Part shown: positions 10,224-18,383 of the stretch, in pieces | How positions within the stretch are numbered: the stretch's first letter is position 1 | Layout: each line of letters begins with the position of its first letter | Assembly: GCF_030419005.1 (NCBI RefSeq) | Contig: NZ_CP106951.1 | Span: forward strand, 682,001 to 746,000 | DNA length: 64,000 bases | From: Eleftheria terrae | Lineage (GTDB): Bacteria > Pseudomonadota > Gammaproteobacteria > Burkholderiales > Burkholderiaceae_C | Direction of reading: 5' to 3' | Program-made: the position numbers and the translations under genes | Notes under the pieces: generated by a model | Database searches by the model: none | What the model was told of the DNA's origin: nothing | The model's input: only the letters and a program-made list of their open reading frames with translations

Positions 10224-11048
10224 TCAGTCCCCGAAAGGGCCGGCGTGCAGGAACACGCCTCCCTGGTGGCGCACCGCCGGGTCCTGCAGGTCGAGCACCG
10301 GCTGGCGCGCCTCCACCTCGGCACGCCAGGCGTCGGCGCTGTCGCGCGGCACATAGCCCAGGTGCGCAGCATGGCGGTTGTCCCACCAGCGGGTGCCGTT
10401 GTCGGACACGCCGTAGATGATGCTGTGGCCCACCACCGGCGCCGTCAGGCAGGACACCACCAGCCGCTCCAGGTCGTCATGGCTGAGCCAGGTGGCGAGC
10501 ATGCGCCGGTCCAGCGGCCGCGGCGTGGACGAGCCGATGCGCAGGCAGGCGGTCTCGATGCCGTAGCGGTCGAAGTAGAAGCTGGCCAGGTTTTCGCCGA
10601 AGGCCTTGCTGACGCCGTACAGGCCGTCGGGACGCGGCAAGGCGCGGGTGTCGATGACTTCGTCCTGCCGGTAGTAGCCCGTCACGTGGTTGGAGCTGGC
10701 ATAGACGACACGCCGCACGCCATGCCGGCGCGCCGCCTCGTAGAGGTGGTACAGGCCGACGATGTTGGCCTGCAGGATGGGCTCGAACGGCCCCTCCACC
10801 GAATAGCCGCCCAGGTGCACGACCGCGTCGACGCCGGCCAGCATCTCGTGCACGGCGGCCGGGTCTTCCAGCCGCACCTGCTGCACTTCCTCGCCGGCGG
10901 CGGGCTCGCCGAGCGCCGCGATGTCGCTGACCCGCAGGCGGTCGCAGTAGGCCTTGAGCCGGGGCCGCAGCACTTGGCCCAGGCCCCCGGCGGCACCGGT
11001 CAGCAGCAGGCGGGAAAAACGCAAGGAGGTCGGATGGGCGGGTGGCAT
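10224..11048 (-). CDS. udh: uronate dehydrogenase
   Basis: A 274-residue NAD-dependent short-chain-type dehydrogenase that oxidises glucuronate or galacturonate to the aldarolactone, the first step of the oxidative hexuronate pathway. Evidence includes the nucleotide loop TGAAGGLGQ, HLGGYSVEGPFEPILQ, the SSNHVTGYY segment characteristic of Udh proteins, and the YGVSKAF catalytic Tyr/Lys pair. It is first in a five-gene minus-strand operon (udh, lactonase, TRAP P, Q, M) and divergent from a GntR-type regulator. Regulation probably occurs through the operator at 11089-11120. Confidence 0.87.
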   Translation of the reverse strand: MPPAHPTSLRFSRLLLTGAAGGLGQVLRPRLKAYCDRLRVSDIAALGEPAAGEEVQQVRLEDPAAVHEMLAGVDAVVHLGGYSVEGPFEPILQANIVGLYHLYEAARRHGVRRVVYASSNHVTGYYRQDEVIDTRALPRPDGLYGVSKAFGENLASFYFDRYGIETACLRIGSSTPRPLDRRMLATWLSHDDLERLVVSCLTAPVVGHSIIYGVSDNGTRWWDNRHAAHLGYVPRDSADAWRAEVEARQPVLDLQDPAVRHQGGVFLHAGPFGD

Positions 11049-11088
11049 GACAGGGTGCGAAGCAAGCGGGAGGTTTGCTACAGTCCGA

Positions 11089-11109
11089 CTGACGATGTGC
11101 TGTCGTCAG
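11089..11109. promoter_or_regulatory. inverted repeat in the udh / GntR divergent promoter
   Basis: A perfect 7-bp inverted repeat (CTGACGA / TCGTCAG, 7-base spacer) in the 141-base region between udh and the regulator gene. It directly adjoins the TTGT-N3-ACAA site and may be a second half of the same control region. Confidence 0.5.
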
Positions 11110-11120
11110 TTGTCGTACAA
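11101..11120 (-). promoter_or_regulatory. putative operator for the FadR-type regulator, copy 1
   Basis: Read on the minus strand this is TTGTACGACAACTGACGACA. It matches 17 of 20 positions with the site at 12501-12520 in front of kdgD. Its core TTGT-N3-ACAA (11110-11120) fits the TNGTNNNACNA pattern recognised by FCD-type GntR regulators. It would let the adjacent regulator control the udh-TRAP operon and its own gene. Confidence 0.65.
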
Positions 11121-11189
11121 GGCACGGTATCGTCGTGCAGGCAGACGGCAGTGTCAACAACAAGCCTTCAGGGTTTGCCCGAGTCCACC

Positions 11190-11924
11190 ATGAACATCCC
11201 GCCCGACACGGTGCGCCGTCCCCGCACCCTGGCCATCGGCCTGGTCGACGCACTCAGCCAGCGCATTCGCGAGGGCCGCCTGCAGGCCGACGACAAGCTG
11301 CCCACCGAGGCCGAGATCATGCGCGAGTTCGGTGTCAGCCGCACCGTGGTGCGCGAGGCCATTTCGAAGCTGCAGGCGGCCGGCCTGGTGCGCACGCGGC
11401 ACGGCGTGGGCACCTTTGTGGTGGGCCTGGTGGACGCGCCGGCGTTTCGCATCGATCCCGAGCAGCTGGCGACGGTGCGCGACGTCATTGCGGTGCTGGA
11501 GTTGCGCATCAGCCTGGAGACCGAGGCGGCTGCATTGGCCGCGCTGCGGCGCAATGACGAGAACCTGACGGTGATGCGCGAGTCGCTCGCCGCCTTTTCT
11601 GCCGCGGTGGAGCAGGACGGCGACAGTGTGGCGCACGACTTCGCCTTCCACCTGGAGATCGCCCGGGCCACCCAAAACCCGCACTTCGCGGACCTGATGG
11701 GTTATGTCGGCACCACGCTGATTCCGCGGGCCCGGGTCAACACCGCACGGGCCGCCCACACCGACCGGCGCGAGTACCTGAGGCGGGTCAACGCGGAGCA
11801 CGAGAACATCTACAACGCGATTGCCGATGGCGACCCGGAATCGGCCCGCGCGGCGATGCGCACCCACCTGTCGAACAGCCGCGACCGGCTGCGCCGGGCC
11901 CAGCCGGCCAGCCTGGGGGCTTGA
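11190..11924 (+). CDS. GntR family regulator, FadR/FCD subfamily, of the uronate locus
   Basis: A 244-residue DNA-binding regulator. Residues about 14-78 are a GntR winged helix (LPTEAEIMREFGVSRTVVREAISKLQAAGLV, given here in part, then the GVGTFV wing). Residues about 95-235 are an FCD ligand domain with the metal-binding histidines in FHLEIARATQNPHF, NAEHENIY and MRTHLSNS. Family members bind sugar acids or other carboxylates and release DNA. The start at 11190 was chosen because it begins the conserved N-terminus; longer readings run into the udh promoter. It is divergent from udh and upstream of kdgD, with matching operator-like sites at both promoters. Confidence 0.9.
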   Translation: MNIPPDTVRRPRTLAIGLVDALSQRIREGRLQADDKLPTEAEIMREFGVSRTVVREAISKLQAAGLVRTRHGVGTFVVGLVDAPAFRIDPEQLATVRDVIAVLELRISLETEAAALAALRRNDENLTVMRESLAAFSAAVEQDGDSVAHDFAFHLEIARATQNPHFADLMGYVGTTLIPRARVNTARAAHTDRREYLRRVNAEHENIYNAIADGDPESARAAMRTHLSNSRDRLRRAQPASLGA

Positions 11925-11958
11925 AGGCGGCCCTGGTGAGGGGTCCCGGCTGGCCGAC

Positions 11959-12062
11959 GAGTTAGCGAGTTAGCGAGTTAGCGAGTTAGCGAGTTAGCGA
12001 GTTGGCGAGTTAGCGAGTTGGCGAGTTGGCGAGTTGGCGAGTTGGCGAGTTGGCGAGTTGGC
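11959..12062. repeat. 13-copy 8-bp tandem repeat (GAGTTAGC / GAGTTGGC)
   Basis: Thirteen uninterrupted 8-bp units. Units 1-5 and 7 are GAGTTAGC, units 6 and 8-13 are GAGTTGGC. A degenerate GGGTTCCG follows. The period is not a multiple of three and the array lies between genes, so it is a candidate variable-number repeat prone to slippage. Confidence 0.97.
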
Positions 12063-12500
12063 GGGTTCCGGGGAGGAAAGCCGGCATGTAGAGCGCGACG
12101 GAACGGGGGCGGTTGCCGAGCGGCAGACGCACCGCCGGGCATGCGCCTTCTTTGAAGCGCGGGAGACCAGGCGCTACCCCGCCGGAAGCCGACCGCGCAC
12201 CGACCTCCCAGGCTGGCGGCACGAGGTCGCCGGCCTGCCCTGCTGCCCGTCCTGCCCTCGCCGCGCCAGCCTTCCCGGCCGCGTTCTGCTTCGGCCTCGC
12301 GCCGCGTGACACCACGCCGCGCGTGACCGCGCTGCCCCGCCCGCGCGCTTCTCCTTGAGATCGAGCCATGGGACGAGGCGCCTCCTGCACGCCGGTAAAG
12401 CGCCTGGTGAGGCGGCCGGGTGCAGCAGTGGCCGGCCCTGGCCGCAAGCGCCCGGCGATGCGCACCGCGATGCTCCCAGCTTGTGGCGGCGCCTGCTTAG

Positions 12501-12520
12501 TTGTACGATGACTGACAACA
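12501..12520 (+). promoter_or_regulatory. putative operator for the FadR-type regulator, copy 2 (kdgD promoter)
   Basis: TTGTACGATGACTGACAACA differs from the udh-side site at only positions 9, 10 and 17. It lies 70 bases before the kdgD start, where a repressor could overlap the promoter. Confidence 0.65.
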
Positions 12521-12590
12521 TAACGCCGGCTCGCGCTTGGCAGCGGGTCGTCCGCCTTCTGGCGCCTTCCTTCCACCAGGACTCTTGTTC

Positions 12591-13502
12591 ATGTCGCCCC
12601 ACGAACTCCAGCAGCTTCTCTCGTCCGGCCTCCTGTCCTTTCCGCTGACCGATTTCGATGCCCAGGGCGACTTCGCTGCGGCGGCCTATGCCCGGCGGCT
12701 GGAGTGGCTGGCGCCCTACGGCGCCACTGCGCTGTTCGCGGCGGGCGGCACCGGCGAGTTTTTTTCGCTGGTGCCACAGGAGTACACGGCCGTGATCCGC
12801 ACCGCGGTGCAGACCTGCCGCGGCAAGGTGCCCATCGTGGCCGGCGCGGGCGGCCCGACCCGGCAGGCCATCGCCTATGCGCAGGAAGCGCAGCGCCTGG
12901 GCGCGCACGGCGTGCTGCTGCTGCCGCACTACCTCACCGAGGCGCCGCCGGAGGGCGTGATGGCCCATGTCGAAGCGGTCTGCCGGTCGGTCGACATCGG
13001 GGTGGTGGTCTACAACCGCGCGGTGTGCCGGCTGGGCCCGGCCCAGCTCGAGGCGCTGGCCGGGCGCTGCCCCAACCTGATCGGCTTCAAGGACGGCATC
13101 GGTGACATCGAGCTGATGGTGTCCATCCGCGAGCGCCTGGGCGAGCGCTTCACCTACCTGGGCGGGCTGCCGACGGCCGAGGTCTATGCCGCCGCCTACA
13201 AGGCGCTGGGCGTGCCGGTGTATTCGTCGGCGGTGTTCAACTTCGTTCCGCGCACGGCGATGGACTTCTACCGGGCGGTGGCCAATGACGACCGGGCCAC
13301 CCAGAGCCGGCTGCTGCAATCCTTCTTCCTGCCCTACCTGGCCATCCGCAACCGCTGCGCCGGCTATGCGGTGGGCATCGTCAAGGCGGGCGCCAACCTG
13401 GTGGGCCACCCGGCTGGCCCGGTGCGGCCGCCCCTGACCGACCTCAAGGCCGAGGAACGCCAGCAACTCGCCGCATTGATCGACCAACTGGGCCCGCAGT
13501 AA
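12591..13502 (+). CDS. kdgD: 5-dehydro-4-deoxyglucarate dehydratase
   Basis: A 303-residue class I aldolase/dehydratase of the DapA superfamily that converts 5-keto-4-deoxy-D-glucarate to 2-oxoglutarate semialdehyde with loss of CO2 and water. The Schiff-base Lys167 is in IGFKDGIGD, the partner Tyr141 in VVVYNRA, and the substrate loop is [11 protein letters not shown]. The ATG at 12591 follows an AGGA site; an in-frame ATG 18 codons upstream adds a non-conserved extension. It links the uronate dehydrogenase/lactonase branch to the aldehyde dehydrogenase downstream. The required glucarate or galactarate dehydratase is not in the window. Confidence 0.92.
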   Translation: MSPHELQQLLSSGLLSFPLTDFDAQGDFAAAAYARRLEWLAPYGATALFAAGGTGEFFSLVPQEYTAVIRTAVQTCRGKVPIVAGAGGPTRQAIAYAQEAQRLGAHGVLLLPHYLTEAPPEGVMAHVEAVCRSVDIGVVVYNRAVCRLGPAQLEALAGRCPNLIGFKDGIGDIELMVSIRERLGERFTYLGGLPTAEVYAAAYKALGVPVYSSAVFNFVPRTAMDFYRAVANDDRATQSRLLQSFFLPYLAIRNRCAGYAVGIVKAGANLVGHPAGPVRPPLTDLKAEERQQLAALIDQLGPQ

Positions 13503-13717
13503 GCTGCGGCGCTCGCAAGGCGTGCGGCAGCACGGCAGGACCCGGATGGCGAAGCAGCACCCGGTTCGGGCAGGCGGGCAGGAAGCGGATGGCGGCCGCC
13601 TGGCCGCCGCCCGCTGCGCCCCCGCCGGCCCGCTGTATCGCCCGGCGAGCCCTGCCTGGCTGGCGTTCGCCACGATGCCCCGCGGGGCCGATTCATCCTT
13701 CAGACCCAAGGACGGAC

Positions 13718-15157
13718 ATGAGCAGGGAACACCTCAACTACATCGGCGGTGAATGGGTGGGCAGCGAGCACTTCGCGGCCAACCTCAACCCCTCGGACCT
13801 GGCCGACACCGTCGGCCTGTATGCCAGCGGCAGCACCGACGACGTGGCCCAGGCCGTGCACGCCGCGCGCCGTGCGCTGCCGGCCTGGAGCGGCAGTGGC
13901 ATCCAGCAGCGGGCCGATGCGCTCGACGGTATCGGCCGCGAGCTGCTGGCGCGCCGCGAAGAGCTGGGCACCCTGCTGGCCCGCGAGGAAGGCAAGACCC
14001 TGCCGGAGGCCATCGGCGAGGTGGCGCGGGCCGGCAACATCTTCAAGTTCTTCGCCGGCGAGTGCCTGCGCAGCGGCGGCGAGCTGCTGCCTTCGGTGCG
14101 GCCGGGCATCGGGGTGGAGATCACCCGGGAGCCGGTGGGCGTGGTCGGGCTCATCACCCCTTGGAATTTCCCGATCGCCATTCCGGCCTGGAAGATCGCA
14201 CCGGCGCTTGCCTGGGGCAACTGCGTGGTGTTCAAGCCGGCCGACCTGGTGCCGGGCTCGGCCTGGGCGCTGGCCGAGATCATCGCCCGTGCCGGCTTGC
14301 CGGCCGGCACCTTCAACCTGGTGATGGGCCGCGGCCGGGAAGTTGGCCAGGCCATCGTCGACCATCCGGGGATCGATGCGGTGAGCTTCACCGGCTCGGC
14401 GGCCGTCGGCCGGCAGGTGGCGGCCGCCTGCGTTGCCCGGGGTGCCAAGGTGCAGCTGGAGATGGGCGGCAAGAATCCGCAGGTGGTGCTCGACGATGCG
14501 GACCTCGGTACCGCCGTGGAGCTGTGCGTGCAGAGCGCCTTCTTCTCCACCGGGCAGCGCTGCACTGCGGCCAGCCGGCTGATCGTCACCGAAGGCATCC
14601 ACGATCGTTTCGTGGCAGCCATGGTGGAGCGCATGCGCCAGCTCAGGGTGGGCCATGCCCTGGCCACGGGGACCGACATCGGTCCGGTGGTCTCGGCCAG
14701 CCAGCTGGACCAGGACCTGCGCTACATCGAGCTCGGCTTGAACGAAGGCGCCGCGCTGGCCTGGGGCGGGCAGCGCCTGCACGGCGAGACCGAAGGCCAC
14801 TACCTGGCGCCGGCGCTGTTCACCGAGACGACGTCCCGCATGACGCTCAACCGGGAAGAGGTCTTCGGCCCGGTGGCCGGCGTGATCCGCGTGCGCGACT
14901 ACGACGAAGCGCTGGCCGTGGCCAACGACACCAGCTTCGGCCTGTCCGCCGGCATCGCGACCACCTCGCTCAAGCATGCCACGCACTTCAAGCGCCATGC
15001 CCAGGCCGGCATGGTGATGGTCAACCTGCCGACCGCGGGCGTGGACTACCACGTGCCCTTCGGTGGCCGCAAGGGCTCCAGCTACGGGCCCCGCGAGCAG
15101 GGCCGCCATGCGGCCGAGTTCTATACCACGGTGAAGACCGCCTACACGCTGGCCTGA
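13718..15157 (+). CDS. aldehyde dehydrogenase, probably 2-oxoglutarate semialdehyde dehydrogenase
   Basis: A 479-residue NAD(P)-dependent aldehyde dehydrogenase of normal length. Catalytic features are visible: PWNFPIAIPAWKIAPAL, GFTGS-like SFTGSAAVGRQ, the general-base Glu in LEMGGKNPQVVL, the nucleophile Cys in STGQRCTAASR and EEVFGPVAGV. The ATG at 13718 has AAGGA upstream, and the preceding 215 bases carry no gene. After kdgD the expected reaction is oxidation of 2-oxoglutarate semialdehyde to 2-oxoglutarate, the last step of the oxidative hexuronate pathway. Specificity is assigned by context. Confidence 0.88.
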   Translation: MSREHLNYIGGEWVGSEHFAANLNPSDLADTVGLYASGSTDDVAQAVHAARRALPAWSGSGIQQRADALDGIGRELLARREELGTLLAREEGKTLPEAIGEVARAGNIFKFFAGECLRSGGELLPSVRPGIGVEITREPVGVVGLITPWNFPIAIPAWKIAPALAWGNCVVFKPADLVPGSAWALAEIIARAGLPAGTFNLVMGRGREVGQAIVDHPGIDAVSFTGSAAVGRQVAAACVARGAKVQLEMGGKNPQVVLDDADLGTAVELCVQSAFFSTGQRCTAASRLIVTEGIHDRFVAAMVERMRQLRVGHALATGTDIGPVVSASQLDQDLRYIELGLNEGAALAWGGQRLHGETEGHYLAPALFTETTSRMTLNREEVFGPVAGVIRVRDYDEALAVANDTSFGLSAGIATTSLKHATHFKRHAQAGMVMVNLPTAGVDYHVPFGGRKGSSYGPREQGRHAAEFYTTVKTAYTLA

Positions 15158-15344
15158 GCCAGCCGCGGCACAGGGGCGGCGGCACACCGGCCGGCGGACC
15201 GGCGCCCGGTGGGGGCAGCCGGCGGCGGTCCGCCACGCCCAGTTGTGCGAGGATGACGCCCGACAGGTGCGCCGCCAGCCGGCGGCTGCCCTGCGCGTCA
15301 ACAACTTCACCGGGGGCCGCGCGCCGCCCGGCCCGACACCGCCG

Positions 15345-15716
15345 ATGAAAGACCGCCCTGCTCCCGCCCAGCTCGCCCGCGAACACTGGTCCGTCGATGC
15401 GGGATCGCGCGACGTTGCGACCCTCGTCATCCCGGCCGATGCCCAGCGCGACCGCCGTTTCGAGATTGCCTGCCGTTTTGTGGTGGCCCGCCGCGGCGGC
15501 CCCGAAGACGACGCCTGGCACAGCTTGCGCATCGATGTGGACGGCGCCCTGGAATGGTCACGCCAGCTCGCCACCGAGAACCCCGGCAGCACCGATTCGC
15601 TCGACTACCGCTTCCGCCGCACCGTGCCGAGCGGCCAGCCCTTGCGCATCACCGCCAAGACCGCTGTGCGCCATGCCGAACGCCGTGAGCTGATCATCGA
15701 AGCCGAGGAAGACTGA
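15345..15716 (+). CDS. hypothetical protein, 123 aa
   Basis: A small soluble protein without signal peptide, membrane segment or a family I recognise. The composition is acidic and basic mixed, with a likely beta-rich core (FEIACRFVVARRG, SLRIDVDGALEW, LRITAKTAVRH). The ATG at 15345 is the best start; two further in-frame codons upstream would add poorly conserved-looking Pro/Gly sequence. It stands alone between the aldehyde dehydrogenase and the repeat region. Codon use is consistent with coding, but the function is unknown. Confidence 0.55.
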   Translation: MKDRPAPAQLAREHWSVDAGSRDVATLVIPADAQRDRRFEIACRFVVARRGGPEDDAWHSLRIDVDGALEWSRQLATENPGSTDSLDYRFRRTVPSGQPLRITAKTAVRHAERRELIIEAEED

Positions 15717-16062
15717 GCCGGACGGCTCGGTGCGGAAGGCGCGAACGGCGGGCGCCAGCGGGACCGCTGATGGCGCGGCTGCCGCTCGGGCGCTGCGTCG
15801 AGCACGATGGCCGGCTGTGGCACGGCCGCCTCCTGGCCAGGCTCACCAGCGGGCGACTCGGGGGCAACCAGGGTGATGGCGCCCGGCTGTCAGCACGGCG
15901 CACGAGCAAGGGCGCACCCGGCCGCACCTGGCCGCGGCAGTGGCCGGGCCGCCCCGGCGTGGACGTACAGGCCGGACGTACAGGCGCGGATGTACAGGCG
16001 CGAATGTACAGCGGCCCCGAGGACCGCAGCGCCCAGGATGTCGCTGGGTGCCGGCTGCCCCC
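15717..16062. other. 346-base intergenic region
   Basis: Convergent gap between the 123-residue hypothetical gene and the metallophosphoesterase. It holds a short direct-repeat cluster at 15962-16013. A 118-codon plus-strand frame (15770-16126) runs through it into the antisense of the next gene and is not supported. Confidence 0.5.
15962..16013. repeat. four imperfect 13-14 bp direct repeats (GAyGTACAGGCgcg)
   Basis: GACGTACAGGCCG, GACGTACAGGCGCG, GATGTACAGGCGCG and AATGTACAGCGG follow one another without gaps. Each centres on GTACAG. Purpose unknown. Confidence 0.75.
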
Positions 16063-16902
16063 TCAGTCGGCCAGCAGCACGCTGAAGTCGCTCCGGAAGG
16101 TCGCTTGCTCCCCCTTGTGCGCATAGCCGAGCGGATTGGCCAGCACCCGGCAAGGACCGGTGGCTGCGGGCCGCGCCACCAGGTAGTCGAGCGCGCAGTG
16201 CACATGGCCGTGGATCCACAGCTCGGCGTGCTGCAACAGCTCGTCCAGCGCATTGCAGAAGCCGGCCGTGCCCGGCACCAGGCCATAGCGCGGATCGGCG
16301 CTGCGCAGACTGGGCGCGAAATGCGTGACGACCACGGTGCGGCCATCGAAGGGCTCGGCCAGTGCGTGGCGCAGCCAGGCCTGGCATTCGAGCGCCAGCT
16401 CGCGCAGGTCCTCGGCGAGCATCGGCCGGCCGTCACGCAGGGCCGAGTATTTCGACAGGTAGTAGTTGGCCGCCCGGAAGGCCTTGCCGCGCTGGCGCAG
16501 GGTGTGCGCCAGGTCGCCGGGCCCCGTCCCGGCCGAGGCCAGGGCGTCGAAATCGCTCCACAGCGTGGTGCCGATGAAGCGCACCGGCCCCAGGGTGTGC
16601 ACCTGTCGCTCCAGCCAGACGATGCCCAGCGCTTCACAGCAATCGCGCAAGCGGCGGTGGGTGGCGTCGAATTCAAGGCCATCGTATTCATGGTTGCCCG
16701 GCACGTAGAGCACGGTGGGCCAGGGGGCACCGCGCCGCGGCGAGAAACGGCCCAGGCCGAAGTCGTCCTCTGCCAGCCGCGAGCCGGCCTGGTAGGAGCC
16801 GATGTCGCCGGCCAGCACCAGCACATCGGCACCGGGCACCGCCTGGGCGACGAAGCCGGGCTGGTTTTCGAGATGAAGGTCGGAAAGGATCTGAATGCGC
16901 AT
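16063..16902 (-). CDS. calcineurin-like metallophosphoesterase
   Basis: A 279-residue phosphoesterase with the full dimetal signature: SDLHLE at the N-terminus (Asp/His), LAGDIG, VPGNHEYDG, VVTHFAPS and HGHVHCALDY near the C-terminus. There is no signal peptide, so it acts in the cytoplasm. Substrates in this family range from nucleotides and phospholipids to phosphoproteins and cannot be told from sequence. It stands alone on the minus strand, with the VWA operon ending 146 bases upstream of it. The ATG at 16902 begins directly at the first conserved strand. Confidence 0.9.
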   Translation of the reverse strand: MRIQILSDLHLENQPGFVAQAVPGADVLVLAGDIGSYQAGSRLAEDDFGLGRFSPRRGAPWPTVLYVPGNHEYDGLEFDATHRRLRDCCEALGIVWLERQVHTLGPVRFIGTTLWSDFDALASAGTGPGDLAHTLRQRGKAFRAANYYLSKYSALRDGRPMLAEDLRELALECQAWLRHALAEPFDGRTVVVTHFAPSLRSADPRYGLVPGTAGFCNALDELLQHAELWIHGHVHCALDYLVARPAATGPCRVLANPLGYAHKGEQATFRSDFSVLLAD

Positions 16903-17048
16903 GTCGCTGCCAGTCTATCGGCAGCGCGTGCTGGCGGCCGGGTGCCCCCCGGGCGCTCCGCCGCCCGCCCTGCCTGGGACTGCGGGCGGCGTCGGGGCGG
17001 CAGCAGGCGGGCCGGCGTCGCGGCCGCCCGCCATGTGGCGCACGCGCC

Positions 17049-18383
17049 TCAGCGCCCTGCCCGGCTGGTGACCAGGCCCTGGCCAGCGGCCCAGGCGGAC
17101 ACGTCCTCGCGCCTGATGGCGGCGGCCATCAGGCCCGGGAAGGCGTCCGGCGTGCAGGCGAACGAGGGCACGCCCAGGGCCGCCAGCTTGGCCGCCAGGT
17201 CGCGGTCGAAGGCCGGCGCGCCTTCGTCGCTGAGGGCCAGCAGCGTCACCACCTGCACCCCGGACTCCACCAGCTCGGCCGCCCGGCGCAGCAGCTTGGC
17301 CTCGACGCCGCCTTCGTAGAGGTCGGAGATCAGCACCAGGATGGTGTTGCGCGGATCGCGGATCTGGCTCTGGCAATAGGCCACCGCGCCTTCGATGTCG
17401 GTGCCGCCACCCAGTTGCACGCCGAACAGCAGGTCCACCGGGTCGTGCAGCTGCTCGGTCAGGTCGACCACCGCGGTGTCGAACACCACCAGCCGCGTCG
17501 CCACCGCCGGCAACGAGGCCAGCACCGCGCCGAAGATGCTCGAATAGACCACGCTGGCCGCCATCGAGCCGCTCTGGTCGATGCACAGGATCACCTCGCG
17601 CTGCGGCCGCCGCGCCTTGCGGCCGTAGCCGATCAGCGTCTCGGGCACCAGCGTGCGCAGCTCCGGCTGCCAGTGGCGCAGGTTGGCTCGGATGGTGCGA
17701 TGCCAGTCGATCTCGGCATGGCGGGGACGCCGGTTGCGCTGGCTGCGGTCCAGCGCGCCGGTGACGGCTGCGCGCAGCGGCTCCTCGAGCCGCTTCATCA
17801 GCTCGTCCACCACCCGCCGCACCACGGCGCGTGCCGTCTCGCGGGTGCCGGCCGGAATCACGCTGGCCAGCGAGATCAGGCTGGCCACCAGGTGCACGTC
17901 GGGCTGCACCGCCTCCAGCATCTCCGGCTGCGTGAGCATCTCGGTGAGCTGCAAGCGCTGCAGCGCGTCGCGCTGCATCACCTGCACCACCGAGGACGGG
18001 AAGTACTGCCGGATGTCGCCCAGCCAGCGCGCCACCTGCGGTGCGGAGCCGCCGCGGCCACCGCGCCGGTCGCCGCCCAGTCCTTGCGGGCCGTTCGGCT
18101 CGTAGAGGGCGGCCAAGGCGCGGTCCATCTCGGCGATGCGGCCTTGCAGAGCGCCGCAGCTGGGCTGCGCCTCGCTGCCCAGCACCAGGCGCCAGCGCTG
18201 CAGGCGCTCGGCCTCCGGGGACGGCGGGGCGGCGGCTGCGCCGGCAGGCTCGTCAGCGGCCACCGCGGCCGGAGCCCGGTCTTGCGGGCCGGCCGCGTCG
18301 TCGCCTGCAGGGGGGCTGCGGTCGGGTGATACGGGAGTCGAAGTCATCGGGTCGCCCGGCGGCGGGCCTCCTGCGGTGGTCAT
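17049..18383 (-). CDS. VWA domain protein, last gene of the MoxR operon
   Basis: A 444-residue protein with a Pro/Ala-rich N-terminus (1-70), a helical middle (about 70-240) and a C-terminal von Willebrand A domain (about 265-420). The MIDAS metal site is complete: DQSGSM, GGGTDIEGA and LISDLYEGG. The ATG at 18383 overlaps the DUF5682 stop by four bases; an ATG at 18347 is an alternative. VWA proteins next to MoxR ATPases typically act as the substrate- or metal-linked partner of the ATPase. The biological target here is unknown. Confidence 0.88.
   Translation of the reverse strand: MTTAGGPPPGDPMTSTPVSPDRSPPAGDDAAGPQDRAPAAVAADEPAGAAAAPPSPEAERLQRWRLVLGSEAQPSCGALQGRIAEMDRALAALYEPNGPQGLGGDRRGGRGGSAPQVARWLGDIRQYFPSSVVQVMQRDALQRLQLTEMLTQPEMLEAVQPDVHLVASLISLASVIPAGTRETARAVVRRVVDELMKRLEEPLRAAVTGALDRSQRNRRPRHAEIDWHRTIRANLRHWQPELRTLVPETLIGYGRKARRPQREVILCIDQSGSMAASVVYSSIFGAVLASLPAVATRLVVFDTAVVDLTEQLHDPVDLLFGVQLGGGTDIEGAVAYCQSQIRDPRNTILVLISDLYEGGVEAKLLRRAAELVESGVQVVTLLALSDEGAPAFDRDLAAKLAALGVPSFACTPDAFPGLMAAAIRREDVSAWAAGQGLVTSRAGR

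Larger units (their letters stand above)
11925..12590. other. 666-base intergenic region between regulator and kdgD
   Basis: Holds an 8-bp tandem repeat array (11959-12062) and an operator-like site 70 bases before kdgD (12501-12520). I see no convincing gene in the rest. A 188-codon minus-strand reading frame (12576-12010) runs through the repeat, has no recognisable domain or ribosome site, and is not called. Confidence 0.6.

Noticed and set aside
11959..12062. CRISPR array
   Set aside because: Direct 8-bp units with no spacers and no cas genes.
12010..12576. Minus-strand 188-codon frame across the tandem repeat
   Set aside because: Low-complexity translation, no ribosome site, runs through an 8-bp repeat and antisense to the kdgD promoter.
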